A DNA stretch of 64,000 nt from PCRC01 sp017848435 (lineage in GTDB: Bacteria; Pseudomonadota; Gammaproteobacteria; Burkholderiales; Burkholderiaceae_C): contig OZ260072.1 of NCBI GenBank assembly GCA_965284315.1, forward strand, positions 1 to 64,000, read 5' to 3'. The notes beneath the pieces were generated by a model. It saw nothing but the letters and a program-made list of their open reading frames with translations. It was not told the origin of the DNA and made no database searches. Position 1 is the stretch's first letter. The number at the start of each line of letters is the position of its first letter. The translations under genes were made by a program, and so were the position numbers. Positions 15,994 to 22,784 of the stretch are shown here, piece by piece.

Positions 15994-17387
15994 CACTCGG
16001 CAGCGGCCCAGGAGGTGCCCTGAGGACCGTCTTTGAGCACAATGCCCTGCGCCAGCAGGTGCTGGCGGATGCGGTCGGCTTCAGCAAAGTCCTTGCCCGC
16101 CTTGGCGGCGCGGCGCTGCTCGATCAGCACCGCAATGGCGGCTTCGTCCAGTGCCACGCCGGTTTGCAAAAACGCCTGCGGGTCGCCCTGCAACAGGCCA
16201 ATGCAGCCGCCGAGCGCCTGCAGCAGACCTGCCAGCTCGGCCGAACGGGTGCGGTTGACCTCACCCGCCAAATCAAACAGCACGGCCACCGCTTCGGGTG
16301 TGCCGAAATCGTCGTCCATCGCGGCCTTGAAGCGGGCAGCGTGCGGCTGTTGCCAGTCCAGTGTCGGCAGAGTCACCGGCTTGACCGCATTCAATGCGGT
16401 GTACAGGCGTTTCAGCGCAGCGCGGGCATCGTCCAGATGGACATCGCTGTAGTTCAAGGCGCTGCGGTAGTGGGCGCGGATGATGAAGAAGCGCACGGTT
16501 TCGGCGTCGTATTTCTGCAGCACCTCGCGGATGGTGAAGAAATTGCCGAGCGACTTGGACATTTTCTCGTTGTCCACCCGCACAAAACCGTTGTGCATCC
16601 AGAACCGGGCCAGCGGCTGGCCGGTGGCCCCTTCGCTCTGCGCAATCTCGTTTTCGTGGTGCGGGAACTGCAGGTCGGCGCCGCCCCCGTGGATGTCGAA
16701 ACTCTCGCCCAGCAGCGCGCAGCTCATGGCCGAGCACTCGATGTGCCAGCCGGGGCGGCCGGTGCCGTAGTCGTGGCCGTCGGTGGTGCCGGGCCACTTG
16801 GCGTCGTCGGGCTCCGTGGGTTTGGCGGACTTCCACAGCACAAAGTCCAGCGGGTCGTCCTTGCCGTCCAGCACCGCCACACGCTCGCCGGCACGCAGCT
16901 CGTCCAGCGACTTGCCCGACAGCCTGCCGTAGCCGGTGAACTTGCGCACCGCGTAGTTCACGTCGCCGCTGGCCGCGCGGTAGGCCAGGCCGTTGGTTTC
17001 CAGCTGGCGGATCAGGCCCAGCATCTGTGGCACGTGCTCGGTCGCACGCGGCTCGTGCGTGGGGCGCTCAATGCCGAGCGCGTCGGCGTCCTGGTGCAGC
17101 GCGGCAATCATGCGGTCGGTCAGGGCGCGGATGGTTTCGCCATTTTCCAGCGCGCGCTTGATGATCTTGTCGTCAATGTCGGTCACATTGCGCACATAGG
17201 TCACGGCGTAGCCGCTGGCCTTGAGCCAGCGCTGGGCCACGTCAAACGCCACCATGGACCGCGCATGGCCAAGATGACAGAGGTCGTACACCGTCATGCC
17301 ACACACATACATGCGGACATGGCCCGGCAGCAGCGGCGTGAAGTCTTCGGTGGTACGCGACAGCGTGTTGTAGATGCGCAAACTCAT
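15993..17387 (-). CDS. cysS: Cysteinyl-tRNA synthetase
   Basis: 464 residues (E. coli 461). YVCGMTVYDLCHLGHARS contains the zinc-binding Cys and the HIGH-type motif HLGH. WHIECSAMS and GGGADLQFPHHENEIAQSE carry further zinc ligands, and NEKMSKSLGN is the KMSKS loop. It charges tRNA-Cys. The ATG beginning MSLRIYNTLSR at 17387 was chosen over upstream codons with no family match. It is the first gene of the minus-strand cysS-alkA-accA-tilS-lysC run and divergent from the TPR gene. The stop codon lies within repeat copy E. Confidence 0.97.
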   Translation of the reverse strand: MSLRIYNTLSRTTEDFTPLLPGHVRMYVCGMTVYDLCHLGHARSMVAFDVAQRWLKASGYAVTYVRNVTDIDDKIIKRALENGETIRALTDRMIAALHQDADALGIERPTHEPRATEHVPQMLGLIRQLETNGLAYRAASGDVNYAVRKFTGYGRLSGKSLDELRAGERVAVLDGKDDPLDFVLWKSAKPTEPDDAKWPGTTDGHDYGTGRPGWHIECSAMSCALLGESFDIHGGGADLQFPHHENEIAQSEGATGQPLARFWMHNGFVRVDNEKMSKSLGNFFTIREVLQKYDAETVRFFIIRAHYRSALNYSDVHLDDARAALKRLYTALNAVKPVTLPTLDWQQPHAARFKAAMDDDFGTPEAVAVLFDLAGEVNRTRSAELAGLLQALGGCIGLLQGDPQAFLQTGVALDEAAIAVLIEQRRAAKAGKDFAEADRIRQHLLAQGIVLKDGPQGTSWAAAE

Positions 17388-17597
17388 CGGATTCGTGGGC
17401 GATTTCATGGGCCCCATGCAGGCCAAAATACAAACGTTGAGCGACCACGCTGAGAACGAAAGTTCACACGTCGCACGGGTTATCTGGGGGGTGTTTTTGC
17501 GGTGCTGGCACAGTGCAGTTGGCACGGTACCCTCAGCTACAATCAACGCAGTATAGCCCTGCCACAGGGCTGGCACTTGCATCCATCAAGAGGCTTT
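17388..17597. promoter_or_regulatory. Divergent promoter region cysS / TPR gene
   Basis: 210 bases that must hold promoters for both directions. On the plus strand TACAAT (17538-17543) is a good -10 candidate, but no well-spaced -35 was found. No T-box, attenuator or palindrome was recognised. Confidence 0.35.
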
Positions 17598-18620
17598 ATG
17601 AATCACGCGCACACCCCCACCCGCCACCGACTGCCCGGTATTTTCCGACTTGCGGCACTGGCCGCCAGCCTGACATTTGGCCTGGCCCACGCCGACGAGT
17701 ACAGCGATGTGAACCAATTGCTGCGCAGCGGCAAACTGGTGGAAGCCTCGGCCAAAGCCGACCAGTACCTCGCCGGCAAGCCGCGCGATCCGCAAATGCG
17801 CTTCCTCAAGGGCGTGATTCAAAGCGAATCCGGCAAACCCACCGAAGCCATCAGCACCTTCACCAAGCTGACCGAAGACTTCCCCGAACTGCCCGAGCCC
17901 TACAACAACCTGGCCGTGCTGTACGCTGGCCAGAGCCAGTTTGACAAAGCCCGCACCGCGCTGGAAATGGCCATCCGCACCAACCCCAGCTACGCCACCG
18001 CGCACGAGAACCTGGGCGACGTCTATGCCAAGCTCGCCAGCCAGGCCTACAGCAAAGCCCTGCAGCTGGACGGCAGCAACACCGCAGTGCAGCCCAAGCT
18101 GGCCCTGATCCGCGACCTGTTTGCCACCCCTGTGGCCAAGGGTGGCAAAACCCCCGCTCCGGCGGCGGCTGCACCCGCCGCGGAAACGCCACCTGCGGCC
18201 ACCACGCAGGCGCCGCGCACCGTGGCCGCAACGCCCCTGCCGGGCGCGGCAGAAACACCCGCCCCCGCCGGCAACGCCGCTGCCACCACCGAAGTGGAGT
18301 CGGCCGTGCGTGCCTGGGCCGCCGCCTGGGCCGCCAAAGACATGAACGCCTACCTGGCCGCCTACAGCCCGAACTTCGCTGTGCCAGCCGGCCAGTCGCG
18401 CAAGGCCTGGGAAGCAGACCGCCGTGCCCGCATCGTCGGCAAGGCCCGCATCTCGGTCAAGCTGGACAACCTCGTGGTCACCACCAACGGCAACAACGCC
18501 ACCGCCAAGTTCCGCCAGGAGTACAAGGCCGATGCGCTGGAGCTGACCAACGGCAAGACGCTGACCCTGGTGAAGGCCGGCGACCGCTGGCAGATCGTGC
18601 GGGAAGTTTCCGGCAATTGA
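17598..18620 (+). CDS. Exported TPR protein with C-terminal NTF2-like (Cds6-type) domain
   Basis: 340 residues. Signal peptide with hydrophobic core RLAALAASLTFGLAHA; the mature part starts near DEYSDVNQLL. TPR-like repeats fill about 35-150 (FLKGVIQSESGKPTEAIST, YNNLAVLYAGQSQFDKA, AHENLGDVYAKLASQAYS). A Pro/Ala/Thr-rich linker (about 170-235) leads to a SnoaL/NTF2-like domain (VESAVRAWAAAWAAKDMNAYL to the end). The ATG at 17598 follows AAGAGG. The next gene, a YkuD transpeptidase, ends with a related NTF2-like domain, so the pair probably works together on peptidoglycan. Cellular role unproven. Confidence 0.82.
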   Translation: MNHAHTPTRHRLPGIFRLAALAASLTFGLAHADEYSDVNQLLRSGKLVEASAKADQYLAGKPRDPQMRFLKGVIQSESGKPTEAISTFTKLTEDFPELPEPYNNLAVLYAGQSQFDKARTALEMAIRTNPSYATAHENLGDVYAKLASQAYSKALQLDGSNTAVQPKLALIRDLFATPVAKGGKTPAPAAAAPAAETPPAATTQAPRTVAATPLPGAAETPAPAGNAAATTEVESAVRAWAAAWAAKDMNAYLAAYSPNFAVPAGQSRKAWEADRRARIVGKARISVKLDNLVVTTNGNNATAKFRQEYKADALELTNGKTLTLVKAGDRWQIVREVSGN

Positions 18621-18687
18621 GCGGCCGCCCCGCGCCTTTGCATCGCCTGCGATGCCGTTTGTGCAACCCGTCGTGTCTGCCCCTCGG

Positions 18688-19962
18688 ATGAAGCCGCTGA
18701 CTTGCGTGGCTGCTGCGGCCCTGGTGCTGGGGGCCGTGGGCAGCGCGTGGGCGCAAAAACCACATTACCCGACCGGCCCCACCCCGCCCCGGCACGCCGC
18801 TGGCCACGCAACACCGGCTGCCAAGCCTGCGCCGGTACGCAAAGCCGAACCCCAGCTCAACGCCGAGGCGCGGCTGATCAGCGTCTACCGCCTGATCGGC
18901 CAGGGCAAGAGCCGACAGGCCCTGGCCGAGGCGCAGACGCTGGTGCGCGACCACCCCAACTTCCAACTCGCCCAGCTCATCTACGGCGACCTGCTGAGCA
19001 GCCAGATGCGCCCCCTGCGTGCGCTCGGCGACGCGCCCGAGCACATCGCCAACGCCGCCGCGCCCATGCTGGCCGAACTGCGCGAAGAGTCGGCCCTGCG
19101 CCTGAAGGCACTGCGCGAGCGGCCCCCCGCAGGCACCGTGCCGTCGCAGCTGGTCGCGCTGTCGCCACGCAACAAACACGTCATTGCGGTGGACGCTTCA
19201 CGCGCCCGCCTCTACCTGTTTGAAAACACCCCCCAGACCGGCTTGAAGCTGGTCGCGGATTACTACATCTCGGTCGGCAAGTCCGGCATCGAAAAAGCCG
19301 CCGAAGGCGACCTGCGCACCCCGCTGGGCGTGTACTTCATCACCAGCGCACTGAACCGCAGTTCATTGAAAGACTTTTACGGCGCCGGTGCCCTGCCGAT
19401 CAATTACCCCAACCCCTACGACACCATCCGCGGCAAAACCGGCAGCGGCATCTGGCTGCACGGCACGCCGCCCAACCAGTTCTCACGTGCGCCCAAGGCC
19501 ACCGATGGCTGCGTGGTGTTGGCCAACCCCGACCTGGAGCGCCTGATGCGCACGGTGGAGGTGCGCTCCACGCCGGTGGTGATCGCACCGTCGCTGCAGT
19601 GGGTCAACCCGGCCGTGCTGAAGGCACAGCGCACCGCGTTCGAGCAAACCCTGGGCGCCTGGCAGGCGGCACGGGTCAGCGGCAACCTGGCCAAGGTGGT
19701 GTCGTTCTACACCAGCGACTTCAGCAGCCAGGGCAAGAACTTTGACCAATGGCTGCCCTCGCTGGAACGCGAGGTCAATGCGGTGGCCGGCCGCCAGAGC
19801 CAGACCAAAGACCTGTCGGTGCTGCACTGGAAAGACATCGCCGAAACCATGGTGGTGACATTCGCCGAACTGCCCGCCAACGCCCGCACCGCCCCGACCC
19901 GCCGCCAGTACTGGATCAAGGTGCATGGGCAGTGGAAAATTTTCTACGAAGGAATCGTTTGA
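18688..19962 (+). CDS. L,D-transpeptidase (YkuD) with NTF2-like C-terminus
   Basis: 424 residues: signal peptide MKPLTCVAAAALVLGAV...AWA, a TPR-like helical stretch (LISVYRLIGQGKSRQALAEAQ), then the YkuD domain (VIAVDASRARLYLFEN) with active-site HGTPPNQFSRAPKATDGC, whose Cys is the nucleophile and whose His is conserved. An NTF2-like tail fills the last about 110 residues. Such enzymes form 3-3 crosslinks or attach proteins to peptidoglycan, or in the Cds6/DpaA-type families cleave such links. An ATG 12 codons earlier (18652) is possible, but the signal peptide starts at 18688. It follows the TPR gene and precedes two cyclophilins. Confidence 0.88.
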   Translation: MKPLTCVAAAALVLGAVGSAWAQKPHYPTGPTPPRHAAGHATPAAKPAPVRKAEPQLNAEARLISVYRLIGQGKSRQALAEAQTLVRDHPNFQLAQLIYGDLLSSQMRPLRALGDAPEHIANAAAPMLAELREESALRLKALRERPPAGTVPSQLVALSPRNKHVIAVDASRARLYLFENTPQTGLKLVADYYISVGKSGIEKAAEGDLRTPLGVYFITSALNRSSLKDFYGAGALPINYPNPYDTIRGKTGSGIWLHGTPPNQFSRAPKATDGCVVLANPDLERLMRTVEVRSTPVVIAPSLQWVNPAVLKAQRTAFEQTLGAWQAARVSGNLAKVVSFYTSDFSSQGKNFDQWLPSLEREVNAVAGRQSQTKDLSVLHWKDIAETMVVTFAELPANARTAPTRRQYWIKVHGQWKIFYEGIV

Positions 19963-19963
19963 C

Positions 19964-20548
19964 ATGCTGAACCCTTTCACTTTTGCACGCCGCCCGCTGC
20001 TGCTGGCCGCGCTGGGCTTGGCCCTCACTGGCACCGCCCTCGCACAAACCGCGGCACCACGCGTCAAGCTGGCCACCTCGGTCGGCGACATCGTGCTGGA
20101 ACTCGACGCGGCCAAGTCGCCCAAAACCGTGGACAACTTCCTGCAGTACGTCAAAGACAAACACTACGACGGCACCATCTTCCACCGTGTGATCGAAAAC
20201 TTCATGGTCCAGGGCGGCGGCTTCACACCCGACATGCAGCAAAAACCCACCCGCAGCCCGATCGCGCTGGAAACCAGCAACGGCCTGAAAAACGACAAAT
20301 ACACCGTGGCCATGGCCCGTACCAGCGACCCCAACTCCGCCACCGCGCAGTTTTTCATCAACGTCAAAGACAACAACAACCTGAACGCGCCACAGCCCGA
20401 CGGTTACGGCTACACCGTGTTCGGCAAGGTCGTGAGCGGCATGGACGTGGTTGAGAAAATCCGCACTGCGCACACGGGTTTCAAAGGCCCGCACCGCGAC
20501 GTCCCCACCACCCCCATCAGCATCAACTCGGCCACCCTGGTCAAATAA
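19964..20548 (+). CDS. Periplasmic peptidyl-prolyl cis-trans isomerase (cyclophilin)
   Basis: 194 residues: signal peptide RRPLLLAALGLALTGTALAQ followed by a cyclophilin domain with FHRVIENFMVQGGGF, the catalytic Arg region, and ARTSDPNSATAQFFINV. It isomerises X-Pro bonds in exported proteins (PpiA role). AAGGA precedes the ATG, which follows the transpeptidase stop by one base. The next gene, three bases downstream, is a second cyclophilin without a signal peptide. Confidence 0.93.
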   Translation: MLNPFTFARRPLLLAALGLALTGTALAQTAAPRVKLATSVGDIVLELDAAKSPKTVDNFLQYVKDKHYDGTIFHRVIENFMVQGGGFTPDMQQKPTRSPIALETSNGLKNDKYTVAMARTSDPNSATAQFFINVKDNNNLNAPQPDGYGYTVFGKVVSGMDVVEKIRTAHTGFKGPHRDVPTTPISINSATLVK

Positions 20549-20551
20549 ATC

Positions 20552-21058
20552 ATGAGCAACCCCCAAGTCGAACTCCACATTGCCGGCCACGGCGTCATCA
20601 CGCTTGAACTCGACGCCGACAAAGCGCCCAAGTCCACCGCCAACTTCCTCGCTTATGTGGCCAGCGGCCATTACAGCAACACCGTGTTCCACCGCGTCAT
20701 TCCCGGCTTCATGGTCCAGGGTGGTGGTTTCGAGCCCGGCATGAAGCAGAAGTCGGTGGAAGCGCCGATTGAGAACGAGGCCAACAACGGCCTCAAGAAC
20801 AACAACTACACCGTCGCCATGGCCCGTACCAGCGACCCGCATTCGGCCACCGCGCAGTTCTTCATCAACGTGGCCGACAACGCCTTCCTGAACCACACCG
20901 CCCCCTCGTCGCAGGGCTGGGGCTACGCGGTGTTTGGCAAGGTGGTGGCCGGCGCCGAGGTGGTGGACAAGATCAAGGCCGTCAAGACCAGCCGCAAGGG
21001 TTACCACGACGACGTGCCCGTTGACGACGTGGTGATTGAAAAGGCCGTGGCGCTCTGA
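20552..21058 (+). CDS. ppiB: Cytoplasmic peptidyl-prolyl cis-trans isomerase B
   Basis: 168 residues, no signal peptide (MSNPQVELHIAGHGVITLEL). It carries FHRVIPGFMVQGGGFEPGM, ARTSDPHSATAQFFINVADN and GWGYAVFGKVVAGAEVVDK. It is closely similar to the preceding exported cyclophilin, so the two look like a tandem duplication with different compartments. It lies three bases after ppiA and 11 before lpxH, in one operon. Confidence 0.94.
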   Translation: MSNPQVELHIAGHGVITLELDADKAPKSTANFLAYVASGHYSNTVFHRVIPGFMVQGGGFEPGMKQKSVEAPIENEANNGLKNNNYTVAMARTSDPHSATAQFFINVADNAFLNHTAPSSQGWGYAVFGKVVAGAEVVDKIKAVKTSRKGYHDDVPVDDVVIEKAVAL

Positions 21059-21069
21059 ACCTGCCCACC

Positions 21070-21903
21070 ATGACGGCCACGCCCCTGCCGCCCGGCAACG
21101 GGCCGTGGCCAGAACTGCACCCGCCGCCGCATTGGCGGGTGCTGGATTTCATCTCCGACCTGCACCTGCAGGCCACCGAGCCCGACACCTTCGGCGCCTG
21201 GCAGCGCTACATGGCCAGCACCACCGCCGACGCGGTGTTCATCCTGGGGGATCTGTTCGAGGTCTGGGTGGGCGACGACGTGCTGGATGCAGCGCCCGAT
21301 CACTCGCCCGACAACGCCTTCGAGCAGGCCTGCGTTGCGGTCATCGCCGCCACCGCACGCACCCGGCCGGTTTACTTCATGCATGGCAACCGGGACTTTC
21401 TGGTTGGCACCGCGCTGGCGCAGCACTGCCAGTTGCAGTTGCTGGCCGACCCCACCGTGCTGCCCTTCGGTGGCCAGCGCTGGCTGCTGGCCCATGGCGA
21501 TGCACTGTGCCTGGACGACACCGCTTACATGGCCTTCCGCGCCCAGGTTCGCCAACCCGCCTGGCAGCAGGCCTTCCTCGCCAAACCCCTGGCCGAACGC
21601 CGGGCCATTGCCCGCGCGCTGCGCGAACAAAGCGCACAGGCCCAGCGCAGCGCCGCCACCAACCAGCCCTACGGCGACGTGCACCCCCAAGCCGTCGCCG
21701 ACCTGCTCACCGCCACTGGCACCACCACCCTGCTGCACGGCCACACCCACCTGCCCGCCACCCACGACCTCGGGCATGGGCGCCAGCGCGTGGTGCTGAG
21801 CGACTGGGACGTTACCGCCACCCCGCCCCGCGCCGAGGTGCTGCGACTGACCGCCAGCAACACCGGCACAGCGCTGCAAGTGCAGCGCCTCCCGGTGGCC
21901 TGA
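21070..21903 (+). CDS. lpxH: UDP-2,3-diacylglucosamine diphosphatase
   Basis: 277 residues. Calcineurin-type metallophosphoesterase motifs: FISDLHLQATEPDTF (D-x-H), LGDLFEVWVGDD (G-D), MHGNRDFLVG (G-N-H/R-D) and HGHTHLPATHDL. It hydrolyses UDP-2,3-diacylglucosamine to lipid X in lipid A synthesis, peripherally at the inner membrane. An N-terminal extension of about 24 residues precedes the catalytic core compared with the 240-residue E. coli enzyme. It overlaps no neighbour; mtfA follows. Confidence 0.94.
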   Translation: MTATPLPPGNGPWPELHPPPHWRVLDFISDLHLQATEPDTFGAWQRYMASTTADAVFILGDLFEVWVGDDVLDAAPDHSPDNAFEQACVAVIAATARTRPVYFMHGNRDFLVGTALAQHCQLQLLADPTVLPFGGQRWLLAHGDALCLDDTAYMAFRAQVRQPAWQQAFLAKPLAERRAIARALREQSAQAQRSAATNQPYGDVHPQAVADLLTATGTTTLLHGHTHLPATHDLGHGRQRVVLSDWDVTATPPRAEVLRLTASNTGTALQVQRLPVA

Positions 21904-21912
21904 TTGCCCAGC

Positions 21913-22734
21913 ATGTTCGGCTTGCTCAAACGCTGGCTGCACCGCCACACCGCCGGCGCAACGCCCTTGCCCGACACGCTCTGGCAGACGACGCTGGTGC
22001 GCTACCCGTTTCTGGCCGCCCTGCCTGCGGCCGACCAGTCCCGGCTGCGCGGCTTGACGCAGCAGTTCATCGGTCAAAAAGAATTCCATGGTGCCAACGG
22101 GCTGGCCATCACCGACCAGATCGCGGTGGACATTGCCGCCCAGGCCTGTTTGCCAGTGCTGCACCTGGCCACCGGGCTGGCCTGGTACGAGGACTTTGTC
22201 GGCATCGTGGTGCACCCGGGCGAGGTGCTGGCACGGCGCGAATACCAGGACCCGGCCGGCGTGGTGCACCGCTACTCTGAAGTCATCACCGGCGAGGCCA
22301 TGCACCGTGGCCCGGTGATGCTGAGCTGGCAGGACGTGGCAGTGGCCGGCGATTCGGCGCAGCAAGGCTACAACGTCGTGGTGCACGAATTTGTCCACAA
22401 ACTCGACATGCGCGACGGCGAGGTGGACGGCTGCCCGCCGCTGCCCCACGGCTTCATGGGCCACCCGGCTGCGGCCATTGCCCGCGCCGCCTGGCTGGGG
22501 GCCATGCACGCGGCCTACGACCGTTTTCGGGAACAGGTCACCATCGCCCAACGTTTTGGCGGCGAGGCACCGTGGCTGAACGACTACGGCGCGGTGTCGG
22601 TGGTGGAGTTTTTTGCGGTGGCCTGCGAGGCCTACTTCGTCAACCGCCCGCGCTTTGCCGCCGATTTTTCTGACCTGTTGCCCCTGCTGGACGCGTTCTT
22701 CCGGCCCGGGTTGCCCGCACCTGGTTCGGCATGA
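21913..22734 (+). CDS. mtfA: Zinc-dependent peptidase, M90 (MtfA-like)
   Basis: 273 residues with HEFVHKLDMRDGEVDG, the HExxH zinc site of the M90/MtfA family, and YGAVSVVEFFAVACEAYF carrying the downstream acidic ligand. In E. coli MtfA binds the regulator Mlc and cleaves peptides. The ATG at 21913 was chosen; a TTG three codons earlier is the alternative. It is the last gene of the plus-strand run and ends just before a strong bidirectional hairpin. Confidence 0.88.
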   Translation: MFGLLKRWLHRHTAGATPLPDTLWQTTLVRYPFLAALPAADQSRLRGLTQQFIGQKEFHGANGLAITDQIAVDIAAQACLPVLHLATGLAWYEDFVGIVVHPGEVLARREYQDPAGVVHRYSEVITGEAMHRGPVMLSWQDVAVAGDSAQQGYNVVVHEFVHKLDMRDGEVDGCPPLPHGFMGHPAAAIARAAWLGAMHAAYDRFREQVTIAQRFGGEAPWLNDYGAVSVVEFFAVACEAYFVNRPRFAADFSDLLPLLDAFFRPGLPAPGSA

Positions 22735-22738
22735 AAAA

Positions 22739-22762
22739 AGCCGCTGCCTTGCGGCAGCGGCT
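22739..22762. terminator. Bidirectional terminator between mtfA and the DUF349 gene
   Basis: Ten-base perfect stem AGCCGCTGCC / GGCAGCGGCT with a TTGC loop. A run of A on the left becomes TTTTTT for the minus-strand transcript, so it best serves the DUF349 gene; the plus side has a weaker GGTGTTT tail. Confidence 0.88.
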
Positions 22763-22784
22763 GGTGTTTCAGCCCCATGCGGGG

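Noticed and set aside
17498..17545. A sigma-54 promoter suggested by TTGGCAC and CTGGCAC before the TPR gene
   Set aside because: Neither GGCAC is followed five bases later by the required TTGC element.
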